Positions 30,522 through 39,527 of a DNA stretch of 53,337 nucleotides are shown here, in pieces. The translations under genes were made by a program, and so were the position numbers. Below the pieces are notes generated by a model. It ran no database searches and was not told where the DNA came from. It worked only from the letters and a program-made list of their open reading frames with translations. This DNA is from a virus, in the IMG/VR virus record IMGVR_UViG_3300032892_000071, positions 1-53,337 of that record. One strand, 5' to 3'. The first letter of the stretch is position 1, and each line of letters starts with the position of its first letter.

Positions 30522-31466
30522 GTGCCCGTCGCCGGCCCGGGAACTCCCTACGTGACCCCGGAACTGCTCCTCGCCGCTCCTACCGGGATCTCGTGGGCGA
30601 CGATCCCGTCACGCAACGCCACCCCGGCGCAGCAGCAAGCCGAGCAGCTGAACCTGTGCATGCGCGCCACCGCGATGGTCGACGCCTACTGCAACCAGGT
30701 TTTGCGCGCCACCATCGACGTGGAGACGCTGCGGGGGCCGGGGTTCCGGCTCACCTCCGGCGGGAACGGCAACGCCAGGGCGGTCCTGTCCCGGTGGCCG
30801 GTCACGCAGGTCCTCGCTGGGCAGGTCGCCGTGAACTCGCTGCCCTACCAGTGGACGGCGATCCCGGCGCAGTACATGGCACCGGAGGTCCCGCCGATCG
30901 GGGTGTACGGCACCTCCGCGCCCTCGTCCGCGGCGGACGGGGGGCAGGCGATCCAGATCGGCGGCAGCTATGTCAGCTGGCTGAACGGCCGCGGCGGGTA
31001 TGTGCTGCAGGTGACCTACCTGAACGGGTGGCCGCATGCGGGGCTGACCGCCCCAGCGGCTGCTGGGGCGGAGGAGTTGCAGGTGGATGACTGCACCGGG
31101 TGGGCGCCGGTCACAGTGGGGGGGCAGGGCGCGGCTGGGACGGTTTTCGACTCCGGCGCCCAGGAACTTGTCACGTGCACGGCCGCGTCGGCGGTGTCGG
31201 GCCCGGGGACGTTGACGCTGGCGTCGCCGCTGGTGTACGCGCACACGCCGGGTGTGGGCCCGGGGGTGGGGATCGTGGTGTCGGCGCTGCCGCAGCAGAT
31301 CCAGTGGGCGGCGATTAACTTCGCTGCCGCGCAGGCCCTCACGAGGGGCGCGACGTCGACGACGGTGCAGACGATGGGCGGGCAGGCCGGCGGCGGCGGG
31401 AAAGGCCCCGAGGACCTGGCCGGGGAGGCGGAGCTGTTCTGCCACCCCTTCCGCAGGTCCATATAA
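30522..31466 (+). CDS. Head-tail connector (adaptor) protein with inserted beta domain
   Basis: 314 residues from GTG. The N-terminal helical part (VTPELLLAAPTGISWATIP, QLNLCMRATAMVDAYCNQVL) resembles gp6/gp15-type head-tail adaptors, which have two helices packing under the portal. Residues about 185-260 are a beta insert (ELQVDDCTGWAPVTV, GPGTLTLASPLVYAHTPG) related to segments in the tail tube protein and the tail spike. The C-terminus returns to helices (WAAINFAAAQALTRG). The connector role is inferred from these helices and position. Confidence 0.7.
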   Translation: MPVAGPGTPYVTPELLLAAPTGISWATIPSRNATPAQQQAEQLNLCMRATAMVDAYCNQVLRATIDVETLRGPGFRLTSGGNGNARAVLSRWPVTQVLAGQVAVNSLPYQWTAIPAQYMAPEVPPIGVYGTSAPSSAADGGQAIQIGGSYVSWLNGRGGYVLQVTYLNGWPHAGLTAPAAAGAEELQVDDCTGWAPVTVGGQGAAGTVFDSGAQELVTCTAASAVSGPGTLTLASPLVYAHTPGVGPGVGIVVSALPQQIQWAAINFAAAQALTRGATSTTVQTMGGQAGGGGKGPEDLAGEAELFCHPFRRSI

Positions 31467-31507
31467 CCGTCTAACACACTTGGCCGGTGTGATCGGGTGG
31501 TGGCCGT

Positions 31508-32143
31508 GTGGCGGTGAAGAAGAAGGGGCAAGAGAAATGCCCCGCACCGAAAACCCGCCGCGAATCCGCCGCCGAGAAGAAAAAAGCCGCAGCTAAACGC
31601 CGCGCCGACGCGGCGAAGAAACGCGCCGCCGCCACCAGCAAGCACAAGACCGCCGCGCCGAAGAAACCGGCCGCGGCGAAGGCCCCCGCGAAACACCCCA
31701 AGGCCCCCGCGGTCAAGAAGAAGCCGAAGAAGCTGACCGCGAAGCAGCTCGCCGCGGACAAGGCCAACGCGAAGAAGTGGGCCGCCGCCGCACACGCGAA
31801 AGCGTCAGCGTCGGCGAAGAAACGCGCGAGCGCGACAGCGAAACGGGCCGCTGCGAAGACCCGCGCCGCCAAGCACAAGACGGCGCGGGAAGCGAGCAAG
31901 CGGACCAGGACGGTGCATGCCGCGCACAAGGCGTGCATCGTCGCGCACAAGCACGCCGGCGCGCACGTCCACGGCGGCAAGCACATCAAGAAGATCACCA
32001 AGATCGCGAGCTTGAAGGTGAAGCCGACGGCGAAGCAGATAGCGGAGCGGAAACGGTGGGCCGCGGCCGGCACCGCCGCCGCCCACGCGAAAGCGGTGGC
32101 CCGGCACGAGGCCCTCGGCCTGCCGCCGCTGAAAGGCTGGTGA
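31508..32143 (+). CDS. Histone-H1-like Lys/Ala-rich basic protein
   Basis: 211 residues, starting GTG GCG GTG. It is dominated by Ala, Lys and Arg with KKAAAKRRADAAKKRAA, PAAAKAPAKHPKAP and KKWAAAAHAKAS stretches, like the tail of histone H1 or of actinobacterial HupB. A His-rich stretch (HKHAGAHVHGGKH) lies near 140-152. Such proteins bind DNA non-specifically. Between two connector genes it may be packaged with DNA, help condense the genome or act on the host nucleoid. The low complexity makes homology unreliable, but the intact frame and position in the operon support a real gene. Confidence 0.75.
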   Translation: MAVKKKGQEKCPAPKTRRESAAEKKKAAAKRRADAAKKRAAATSKHKTAAPKKPAAAKAPAKHPKAPAVKKKPKKLTAKQLAADKANAKKWAAAAHAKASASAKKRASATAKRAAAKTRAAKHKTAREASKRTRTVHAAHKACIVAHKHAGAHVHGGKHIKKITKIASLKVKPTAKQIAERKRWAAAGTAAAHAKAVARHEALGLPPLKGW

Positions 32144-32150
32144 GCTGCCC

Positions 32151-32654
32151 GTGCCCGGCGTCAACGCGGTCCAGACGTACCTGCATGGGCTCCTCGACGG
32201 TGTCCCGGTCCCCTCGAGCGCCGGGCCGCTGCAGGCGTTCATCGAGCCGCCGAACCCGCTCACCGACACCCTTAACCCCGGCGTGTACGTGTGGGACTCC
32301 CTCGGCCCCGAAAAACGCCGCGCCATGCCCCGCGGTAACGTCCTCGCCGGCACCGCCGGATGGAAAGAGATCGACCACACCGCTCACCTGTGGGTGATCT
32401 GGTTCGGGGAGGACACCGACCCCGACTCCGACACCGCGTTCCCCAGCGTGATCGACACGATCACGCAGACGCTCCGCAGCTCCGCGGACCCGGCCGTCAT
32501 CACCGACCCCGAGACGGGGCTGATCTCCTACCTGATCGACGTCGGCGAGAAAATCAACACCGACTACCCGCCGGTGAAAGCTGTCGCGGACCAGCGGTAC
32601 CTGCGGTACGACGCCCAGTTCTCGCTGCCGATCCTCGAACTGTTCCAAGCGTGA
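32151..32654 (+). CDS. Tail terminator/neck protein
   Basis: 167 residues from GTG, 7 bases after the previous stop. It has a mixed alpha/beta pattern: NAVQTYLHGLLDGVP helix, then YVWDSLGPEKRRAMPRG, AHLWVIWFGEDTDPDSD and a long C-terminal strand pair (RYLRYDAQFSLPILELF). This is like minor tail U/gp17-type tail terminators. The place between adaptor and tail tube genes is the usual one. Confidence 0.6.
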   Translation: MPGVNAVQTYLHGLLDGVPVPSSAGPLQAFIEPPNPLTDTLNPGVYVWDSLGPEKRRAMPRGNVLAGTAGWKEIDHTAHLWVIWFGEDTDPDSDTAFPSVIDTITQTLRSSADPAVITDPETGLISYLIDVGEKINTDYPPVKAVADQRYLRYDAQFSLPILELFQA

Positions 32655-32679
32655 CCGCTCTAGCCCCGCTGGGAGGCGT

Positions 32680-33675
32680 GTGGCGACCTACCCGTATCTC
32701 GGGACAGTCCCGAAGCTCTACCCGCAATACCTCAACGCCGCCGGGCAGCCGCTGTGGGCGATACCTGGCGGCACCTACACCATGACCGCGGTAGCCGGGG
32801 ACGGCGCCGACATATCCGGTGCTATCCCGCCGACCGACGGCCACTGGGGGGCGGCGAGCGGCGCCGTGACCGGTTTCTGGCCCGCCGTCACCCAGGTCGG
32901 CACACCCTCAACGGCCGTGCAGACGACCGGGGCGGCGAACGGCTCAGTCCAGGGCACATGGTCCGCAGGCCAGCCCAGGTCAGCCGGTGACCTGCTCATC
33001 GCCTGCGTCACCGCCTACGGCGACGGCGGGATCGGCACCACCGGGCTCACCGAAACATCCGGCACCTGGGCCCGGCTCGGCTACGCCGTCAACTACGGCA
33101 CCGTCGCCGCGATCTTCGCGAAAGTAGCCGGCGGCGGTGACGGCGCGCCGACGTTCGGCTGCCTCATGAACGGCACCGTCGCCACCACCCGGATGAGCTG
33201 CTACCTGATCGAGCTGACCGGCCTGTACCTGGACAGCTCATCGGTGACCACCACCATCTCGAACACGCTCACCACCGGCACGTCGACCATCACCACCACG
33301 AACCCGGTCGCCTACGCCACCTCCTACGCGATCGCCCTGTGGAACATGGAATCGGCGTCCGGCACCCCGACATGGGCGGCGGCGTCGTCGTGGACGAACG
33401 TGTCAGGCTCCCCCGCGACCGCCGGCGTCAGCCACCCGTTCGTCGACATCTACGCGGCGCCGCCGGTCACGGCGCTGACAGAAGCCCCGTCGATGACCGT
33501 GGCCACCCCGACACGGCAGGCCGCGGTCCTCGCGGTCATCGCGCCGATCACCACCCTCTACACCATGCACGGAGCAGGTGACCCGGGCTCCGCAGGCGAA
33601 CCACCGGGCGAGACAGCCAGCGAGCCAGCCTGGGCTACGGCGGCTGGGACAGAAGTGGAGCAGGGCATTGGCTAA
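32680..33675 (+). CDS. Beta-sandwich virion protein placed between neck and tail tube genes
   Basis: 331 residues from GTG, behind GGGAGGCGT. Residues about 1-70 are a short N-terminal domain (YPYLGTVPKLYPQYLN, PLWAIPGGTYTMT). Residues about 70-290 are the beta-sandwich module seen in the 8670, 12213 and 39528 genes (TWSAGQPRSAGDLLIACVTA, TRMSCYLIELTGLYLD, RQAAVLAVIAPITTL). This is an unusual place for an adhesin-like protein, so it may decorate the tail or neck. Its stop overlaps the tail tube start. Confidence 0.7.
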   Translation: MATYPYLGTVPKLYPQYLNAAGQPLWAIPGGTYTMTAVAGDGADISGAIPPTDGHWGAASGAVTGFWPAVTQVGTPSTAVQTTGAANGSVQGTWSAGQPRSAGDLLIACVTAYGDGGIGTTGLTETSGTWARLGYAVNYGTVAAIFAKVAGGGDGAPTFGCLMNGTVATTRMSCYLIELTGLYLDSSSVTTTISNTLTTGTSTITTTNPVAYATSYAIALWNMESASGTPTWAAASSWTNVSGSPATAGVSHPFVDIYAAPPVTALTEAPSMTVATPTRQAAVLAVIAPITTLYTMHGAGDPGSAGEPPGETASEPAWATAAGTEVEQGIG

Positions 33676-34918
33676 CGCGCCGCACGTCTACCCGGTCACC
33701 AGGCGGTTCATCGGCTGGGGCCCCGAACTGAACCCCGGCACCGCCGTCGTGCCGACCGTCACCGTGCCGATGACAACATTCACCCCCGTCGACAAGATCA
33801 CCTATCTGCATGATGCCGCGTGGCGTAACGCCATGGCCGGCCTCTACAACCTGATCCCCGGCCCGATCATCGCGGACCTGTCCATGGGCGGCCCGTTCTT
33901 CTCCGACACCTACCCGTACCTGCTGAACAACATCCTCGGCGACTACTACGTGTCCGCCATGTCGAACCAAGGCGCGTCGGTGACCTCGGTCGCGGCGTAC
34001 CCGGCGGGAACAACAGCCATCACGCTCACCAGCGGCACCCTGACCCTCAACACGCCCTACCTGTTCTACCTCGGCGACGACTCAGGCCCCGCCGAGGTGA
34101 TCACCCCCACCGCGGGCAGCCTCACCGGCCCCTACACGCTGAACCGGCCGCTGTACTACGCGCACACCATCACCTCCACCCTGACCGCCTCCACCGTCAA
34201 CTCGCTCTACACCCACAACTTCGCCCTGCTGAACTCCGGCACCGGCGCCGGCGGCGCCGCGAACGCCCAGCCCGTCACCCACACCATCACCGACTACACC
34301 GGAGTCCCCGCCACCTCCGGCGCCCGCCAGTACGCCTTCGGCTGCCTATCCGAAACGTCACTGACCGGCACCTCCACCGCGCTGATCCTGTGGGACGCGA
34401 AAGCGATGGGCCTCGGCTCAGTCATCGCCGCGAACGCGCCCACCGCCGCGATCTCCCCCGTCGTGCCGCAGGCCGCGTGGACCACCACCGTCGCCTTCGC
34501 CGGATCGCAAGTGTTCAACGTCTCCGAATGGAAACTCCAGATCACCCGCAAACTTGAGCCGATCTGGACCGACCAAGGGCAGCAAAGCCCCTACGCGATC
34601 CCCCGCGGCGAGCTCACCGCCCAGTGCAACTTCCTGTTCGACCCCGCGCTCGACGAATCACAGTTCCTGTACTACCTGAACAACACCCAGCCGACGCTGC
34701 AGATAACCGCCGCGAACGGCCTCCCCGGCGTCAAAGCGTCAACGCTCACGATCAGCGCCCAGATCGCCGGGTTCGACACCGCCGCCATCGACGACAAGAA
34801 AACAGTGTTCGGCTTCGACCAGCAGGCGCTGCTGATCGCGAACACGACCAACGCCGGTATCTCCGGGGGGTTCTCCCCGCTGGCCGTCACCATCCAGAAC
34901 GCAACCCCCTCTTACTGA
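33668..34918 (+). CDS. Major tail (tube) protein
   Basis: 416 residues. The start is taken as TTG 33668, overlapping the previous TAA, with GTGGAGC upstream; the longer frame is a shadow. The N-terminus (RRFIGWGPELNPGTAVVPTV, TYLHDAAWRNAMAGLYN) and the core strands (VSEWKLQITRKLEPIWTDQG, LTISAQIAGFDTAAIDDKK) fit a siphovirus tail tube. Residues about 120-190 hold an inserted beta domain (ITLTSGTLTLNTPYLFYLGD, GPYTLNRPLYYAHT) also found in the connector. The position, directly ahead of the frameshifted chaperone genes, is diagnostic. Confidence 0.8.
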   Translation: MANAPHVYPVTRRFIGWGPELNPGTAVVPTVTVPMTTFTPVDKITYLHDAAWRNAMAGLYNLIPGPIIADLSMGGPFFSDTYPYLLNNILGDYYVSAMSNQGASVTSVAAYPAGTTAITLTSGTLTLNTPYLFYLGDDSGPAEVITPTAGSLTGPYTLNRPLYYAHTITSTLTASTVNSLYTHNFALLNSGTGAGGAANAQPVTHTITDYTGVPATSGARQYAFGCLSETSLTGTSTALILWDAKAMGLGSVIAANAPTAAISPVVPQAAWTTTVAFAGSQVFNVSEWKLQITRKLEPIWTDQGQQSPYAIPRGELTAQCNFLFDPALDESQFLYYLNNTQPTLQITAANGLPGVKASTLTISAQIAGFDTAAIDDKKTVFGFDQQALLIANTTNAGISGGFSPLAVTIQNATPSY

Positions 34919-34940
34919 CCTTGCTGAGGAGCCGCTCAAG

Positions 34941-35327
34941 ATGAATGTCGCGCTGCCGTCCGGCTGCAAAGCCGAACTGCGGGACCAGATCCTCGCCGGG
35001 GACAAACGCGCCGCCAACGCCGCCATCGAAGTCCACATGGACGCCGACGGCGGCCGTGTCGTGTCCGTGTCCATGACCGACAACGTCAAATACGCGCTCC
35101 TGACCCGGCTGATCGTGTCCTGGGACATCGGCCAGCCCGTACCCAGCCAGGTCGTCGACCCGGTCGGGCTGCTCGACTCGCTGCCCCTCGACGACCTTGA
35201 GGCGCTCGACGAGGCGGTGGACCCCCTCTACCGGCGGATCATGGGCATCAAAGACGGCAAGGATGACGGCCCAAAACCGAAGGCGAAGAAAGTCATCTCC
35301 GGCAGCGCTTCACCGACTACTTCCTAG
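34941..35327 (+). CDS. Tail assembly chaperone, short form (G-like)
   Basis: 128 residues from ATG, with GAGGAG upstream. The fold is helical after a short beta start (IEVHMDADGGRVVSVSMTDN, YALLTRLIVSWDIGQPVP), and the C-terminus is acidic then Lys-rich. As in lambda G, it would bind the tape measure protein during tail assembly. Most ribosomes end at TAG 35325-35327; a fraction should shift at 35270-35276 to make the longer protein. Confidence 0.85.
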   Translation: MNVALPSGCKAELRDQILAGDKRAANAAIEVHMDADGGRVVSVSMTDNVKYALLTRLIVSWDIGQPVPSQVVDPVGLLDSLPLDDLEALDEAVDPLYRRIMGIKDGKDDGPKPKAKKVISGSASPTTS

Positions 35328-35569
35328 GCCGGCCCGGCGCTCCGCGCCCGTGTGAGCCGCATCTCATCGACTGGTTCCTGGGGGCGCAAAGGTTCCACTG
35401 GACGCCGGAGCAGTGCGATGCGCTGCCGCTGGAGTTCGCGGAGCTGCTGCCGGCGATGGCAGCCGGGTGGGACACCGCGGTCGAACGGGCGTCGCGGCAT
35501 CATCAACGGCCGACGGAGATGGCCCCGGACCCGGGCAGGCCGAGGTTCACCGGCGGCATGGCAGGCTGA
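34941..35569 (+). CDS. Tail assembly chaperone, frameshifted long form (G-T-like)
   Basis: The -1 frame entered at CCCAAAA (35270-35276) is open to TGA 35567-35569, giving about 209 residues. The extension after the slip reads TEGEESHLRQRFTDYFLGRP, then PHLIDWFLGAQRFHWTPEQ and FAELLPAMAAGWDTAVERAS, a sensible helical T domain. It has no start codon or ribosome binding site of its own that fits, so it should be made only by frameshifting. The long form recruits tail tube subunits to the tape measure in lambda. Confidence 0.85.
35270..35276 (+). promoter_or_regulatory. Programmed -1 frameshift slippery site CCCAAAA
   Basis: In the zero frame the site reads C CCA AAA, exactly the X XXY YYZ rule. 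Both tRNAs can re-pair after a one-base backward slip (CCC AAA). It lies 17 codons before the zero-frame stop, and the -1 frame stays open for about 97 more codons. Confidence 0.9.
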
Positions 35570-35580
35570 ACGGGAGGCGT

Positions 35581-35997
35581 GTGGCTGGCGATCTGTCCGA
35601 CGTGGTGGTCAACCTGCAAGCCCTCGAAGGCCGCGGCCCCGCCGTGGCGGTAGCCGCCGCGACCGCGATGGGTGCGCTGATGGTCGCCGAAACGATGAAC
35701 ACCCTGTCGTCGACGTCGTCGTCTCCGTCGGAGCCGGGGACACCGCCCGCGATCGTCACCGGGCAGTTGCGGCGCAGCGTGAAAGCGGAACCGGCGGAGG
35801 TGAGCGGCACGTCGGCGTCGGTGACGGTCGGCGCGACGACCGTGTACGCGCGGATTCAGGAACTCGGCGGGGACGCCGGGGTCGACCACTCCGCGCATCT
35901 GCCGCCGCGGCCGTACCTGGCGCCGACGATTGAGCGGATCCGGCCCGCCTTGCATGACGTCGCGGTCGCCGCCGCGGCGGCGGTGCTGGGCGCCTAG
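35581..35997 (+). CDS. HK97 gp10-like tail completion protein
   Basis: 138 residues from GTG, behind CGGGAGGCGT. The pattern (LQALEGRGPAVAVAAATAMG helix, then IVTGQLRRSVKAEPAE, VTVGATTVYARIQELGG and PPRPYLAPTIERI near the end) is that of gp10/minor tail Z-type completion proteins, where the LPPRPYL segment is conserved. It lies after the chaperone instead of among the connectors, a small change from the usual order. Confidence 0.8.
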   Translation: MAGDLSDVVVNLQALEGRGPAVAVAAATAMGALMVAETMNTLSSTSSSPSEPGTPPAIVTGQLRRSVKAEPAEVSGTSASVTVGATTVYARIQELGGDAGVDHSAHLPPRPYLAPTIERIRPALHDVAVAAAAAVLGA

Positions 35998-36002
35998 CCG
36001 CC

Positions 36003-39000
36003 ATGGCTGGCGACACGCAGCTCCCGCCAGCCGTCCAGACGTTCATCGCTGACACGGAGGAGTGGATCGCCGGGATCGAGGAGGCGGTCGAATCCACCCA
36101 GGAGTTGGTCGACGCCGCGGCGGAGATCACGGGCGCCGCGGATGAGATGTCCGCTTCGATGGGGGAGTCGGCGGGGGCCGTCGCCGAGGCGACGGAAGGG
36201 ATGGGCGCTGCGGCGGACGCCGCCGCAGCGCAGGTCACGGCCGCCACGGATGACATAACCGGGGCGACGGAACGGATGGGCGCGGCCGCGGACACGGCGG
36301 CCGGGCAGGTCACCACGGCGTCCGAGCAGGTCTCGGCGAGCGCGGATGCGATGGCGGCCGCCACCGATTCGGCTGCGGCCGGGGTCGAGGGCGCCTACGA
36401 GAAGATCGGCACGGCGGCGGAGACCGGCGCCGCGGGTCTCGGCGCCGCCGACACGAAAGTCACCGAGGGTGCCGAGGCGATGGTCACGTCGGTTAACTCG
36501 GCTGCGGCCGGGGTTGAGGGCGCCTACGAGCGGATCGGCACGGCGGCGGAGACCGGTGCCGCCGGTCTCGGCGCCGCCGACACGAAAGTCACCGCCGGCG
36601 CGGAGGAGATGGTCTCCGCCACGAACACCGCCGCCGCGGGGGTCGAGGCAGGGTACGCGAAGATGGGGACCGCCGCAGAGGAAGGCGCGGCGGGGATGGC
36701 TTCCGCGGACGCGAAGGTGACCGCGGGCGCGGCCGAGTCCGCCGAGGCGGTCGAAGCGGGCGCGGCGAAACAGTCAGCCGCGGTGGAGGAAAGCGCCGCC
36801 AAGTCTGACACCGCCGGTGAGGCAGCGGTCGGGCTCGGGTCGAAGATGAAAACCGCCGCCCTGGGTCTCGGTGTCGCCGCAGCCGCGTCGGTGAAGATGG
36901 CGTCGGATTTCCAGGAGATGGGCACCCAGCTGGTCACGGGCGCCGGTGAGACCGACAAGAACCTGCAGATGGTGCAGAACGGGATCCTGCAGCTGTCGGT
37001 GTCGACAGGCACGTCGGTGAAGCAGCTTGAGGCCGGCATGTACATGATCGAGTCGGCGGGGGATCACGGCGCGCAGGGCCTCGACGTGCTGAAGGCCGCG
37101 GCGGAGGGCGCGAAAACCGGCAACGCGGACCTGGGGTCGGTCGCGAACGCGGTCACGAGCGCGCTGAACGCCTACCACGAGCCCGCGTCGGCGGCGGCCG
37201 CGGTGACGTCTGAGCTGGTGGAGACGGTCGCGTCGGGTAAGACGCACATGGATGACCTGGCGAAGTCGCTGGGTTCGGTGCTGCCGGTCGCGGCGTCGGC
37301 GCATATTTCGCTGGCGCAGGTCGGCGGGGCGATGGCGACGATGACGGACCAGGGTGTCACGGCGCGGCGGGCGGCGCAGAACCTCGCGAACATGATCCGG
37401 TCGCTGGAGTCGCCGAGCACGGCGGCGGCGGCGGAGATGCAGTCCCTCGGCCTGAACGCGAACACGGTCAGCACCCACCTGGGGTCTGAGGGCCTGACCG
37501 GGACGATGAACGAGCTGACCGAGGCGATCCTGAAGAACACCAAGGGCGGCATGGTCCTGGTCGGGGACATGAACGCCATGACCCCCGCGTCGAAAAGCCT
37601 GGCCGAGGGGATCCTGGCGGGGAAGGTCTCCACCAATGACCTGACGACCGCGGTGAAGGGGCTGACGCCGCAGCAGGCCGCGCTGGTGACATCGTTCGCT
37701 AAGACCGCGTCCGGCGCGACCGGGCTGAAGCAGACGTTCGACGGGGCGATGAAGACGATGACCGGCGGGGCGACCGGGCTGAACGTGGCGCTGGAGCTTG
37801 GCGGTAAGCAGGCGGGCGTGTTCCAGGGCAACGTGAAGGCGATCGGCGGGGCGGCGGCAACAGCCGGCGGCAGCGTGCAGGGGTTCGCTAAGACGCAGCA
37901 GGATTTCAATTTCAAGCTGGAGCAGGCGAAGAACGCGGCCGAGGCGGTGTCGTACTCCCTCGGTGACGCGCTGCTGCCGGCGGCGACGAAGGTGATGGGG
38001 GTCATCGCCGACTTCGGCGGGTGGCTGGCGAAGAACCAGGCTGCGGCGGTCGCGCTGGCCGCGGTCATCGGCGGCACCCTGTCGGTCATCATCGGCGGCA
38101 AAATGATCTCCAGTATCAAGGATGCCGTCGACGCGTTCAAAATGCTCGCTGACAGCGAACTTGTCCAGGCCGCGGCGTCCAAGGTGGCGGCGGCTGCGCA
38201 GTGGCTGCTGGACGCGGCGATGGACGCGAACCCGATCGGGCTGGTTGTTATCGCGATCGCGGCGCTGGTCGCCGGAATCATCTACGCCTACACGCACTTC
38301 AAAACGTTCCGCGACGCGATCAACGACGTCGGCAGGGCGATCGCGACGGTGTTCGACTGGGTTAAATCGCACTGGCAGCTGATCCTCGGCATCCTGACCG
38401 GCCCGATCGGCGCCGCCGTGATCTTCATAGTCGCGCACTGGAAGCAGATCCAGGCCGACGCGGCGGCGGCGTGGAACGCGATCGTCGCGTTCCTCAAGGG
38501 CGTCTGGACCACGATCACGTCAGATATTTCAACCGCGTGGAACGCGATCGTCACCTGGTTCAAAACCCTGTGGAACGGCTGGGTCACGTTCGTCAACACG
38601 ACCTTGAACACGATCAAGACGGACCTGAGCAACGCCTGGACCGCGATCACGTCCGCAGTCCAGACCGCGTGGAACGCGATCGTCACCTGGTTCAAAACCC
38701 TGTGGAACGGCTGGGTCACGTTCGTCAACACGACGCTCACCACTATCGAGAACGCGCTGAAGGCCGCCTGGACGGCGGTCACGACAGCGATCCAGACCGC
38801 ATGGAACGCGATCACCGCCTGGTTCAAGACATGGTGGACGACCCTGACGGCAGCGTTCACCGCCGCCTACACGCTGATCGAGAACAACCTGAAGCAGGCG
38901 TGGACCGATGTCGCCACAGCCGCGACAAACGCATGGAACACGATCAAGACTGATATTGAGAACATCGTCAAGACGATCGCCACCGACATGGTGACCCTCG

Positions 39001-39524
39001 GGAAAAACATCGTCACCGGGCTGATCAACGGGATCACGTCGATGGTCTCCACCCTGACCAGCACCATGACCAGCCTCGGGTCGTCCGCCCTCAGCGCCCT
39101 GAAATCCGCGATCGGGTCACTGTCCCCGTCGGTGCGGTTCCACGAGGAAGGCCGGAACATCGTCCTCGGCCTGATCGGCGGCATCGGCGCGATCAAGCCC
39201 CAGGTGATCAACGCGATGCGTTACCTCGCGCTGGACATGGGCAACGCGTTCCGCGGCGGCTACAGCTTCGGCGGCGGCGGGTTCGGGCAGGGCGGCTGGG
39301 GGCAAGGCGGCGGGGGCGGCGGCTGGGGGCAGGGCGGCTGGGGCGGCGGCTGGGGATGGGGCGCGGCACCCGTCCCCGGCGGCGCCGCGCAAGGCGTCAC
39401 CATCAACGTCCAAGGCTCCGTCCTCGCCGAGAAAGAACTCCAGCAGATCATGCAGCAAGGGGTTCTGCGGTACACCCGCCGTAACCAGGGCAACGGGCTG
39501 TTCCTCGCCGGACGGCAGTCCTAG
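36003..39524 (+). CDS. Tape measure protein
   Basis: 1173 residues. Residues 1-290 are Ala/Glu-rich coiled coil with three 43-residue tandem repeats. Residues about 300-560 carry the phage tail tape measure domain (FQEMGTQLVTGAGETDKNLQ, QLEAGMYMIESAGDHGAQGL, MATMTDQGVTARRAAQNLAN). Three hydrophobic segments follow at about 680-810 (ALAAVIGGTLSVIIGG, GLVVIAIAALVAGIIYAY, LTGPIGAAVIFIVAHW). Next come repeated Trp-rich units (WNAIVTWFKTLWNGWVTFVN). The end is Gly/Trp-rich. By the usual 0.15 nm per residue the tail would be about 175 nm long (inference). Hydrophobic parts probably reach into the host membrane during DNA entry. Confidence 0.9.
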   Translation: MAGDTQLPPAVQTFIADTEEWIAGIEEAVESTQELVDAAAEITGAADEMSASMGESAGAVAEATEGMGAAADAAAAQVTAATDDITGATERMGAAADTAAGQVTTASEQVSASADAMAAATDSAAAGVEGAYEKIGTAAETGAAGLGAADTKVTEGAEAMVTSVNSAAAGVEGAYERIGTAAETGAAGLGAADTKVTAGAEEMVSATNTAAAGVEAGYAKMGTAAEEGAAGMASADAKVTAGAAESAEAVEAGAAKQSAAVEESAAKSDTAGEAAVGLGSKMKTAALGLGVAAAASVKMASDFQEMGTQLVTGAGETDKNLQMVQNGILQLSVSTGTSVKQLEAGMYMIESAGDHGAQGLDVLKAAAEGAKTGNADLGSVANAVTSALNAYHEPASAAAAVTSELVETVASGKTHMDDLAKSLGSVLPVAASAHISLAQVGGAMATMTDQGVTARRAAQNLANMIRSLESPSTAAAAEMQSLGLNANTVSTHLGSEGLTGTMNELTEAILKNTKGGMVLVGDMNAMTPASKSLAEGILAGKVSTNDLTTAVKGLTPQQAALVTSFAKTASGATGLKQTFDGAMKTMTGGATGLNVALELGGKQAGVFQGNVKAIGGAAATAGGSVQGFAKTQQDFNFKLEQAKNAAEAVSYSLGDALLPAATKVMGVIADFGGWLAKNQAAAVALAAVIGGTLSVIIGGKMISSIKDAVDAFKMLADSELVQAAASKVAAAAQWLLDAAMDANPIGLVVIAIAALVAGIIYAYTHFKTFRDAINDVGRAIATVFDWVKSHWQLILGILTGPIGAAVIFIVAHWKQIQADAAAAWNAIVAFLKGVWTTITSDISTAWNAIVTWFKTLWNGWVTFVNTTLNTIKTDLSNAWTAITSAVQTAWNAIVTWFKTLWNGWVTFVNTTLTTIENALKAAWTAVTTAIQTAWNAITAWFKTWWTTLTAAFTAAYTLIENNLKQAWTDVATAATNAWNTIKTDIENIVKTIATDMVTLGKNIVTGLINGITSMVSTLTSTMTSLGSSALSALKSAIGSLSPSVRFHEEGRNIVLGLIGGIGAIKPQVINAMRYLALDMGNAFRGGYSFGGGGFGQGGWGQGGGGGGWGQGGWGGGWGWGAAPVPGGAAQGVTINVQGSVLAEKELQQIMQQGVLRYTRRNQGNGLFLAGRQS
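36366..36760 (+). repeat. Tandem 43-codon repeats in the tape measure gene
   Basis: Three successive units share VEGAYEKIGTAAETGAAGLG and variants. The first two are nearly identical in DNA over about 110 bp (offset 129 bp); the third is more diverged. Unequal recombination here would change tail length in 6-7 nm steps. Confidence 0.8.
38532..38734 (+). repeat. 71-bp exact direct repeat in the tape measure gene
   Basis: 38532-38602 and 38664-38734 are identical over 71 bp, offset by 132 bp (44 codons). They code for AWNAIVTWFKTLWNGWVTFV and its flanks. Further diverged copies of the same 44-residue unit lie on both sides. Confidence 0.9.
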
Positions 39525-39527
39525 GCG

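Noticed and set aside
36774-38438. A 554-codon minus-strand frame across the tape measure gene
   Set aside because: Arg/His-rich, motif-free shadow of a clear tape measure gene.
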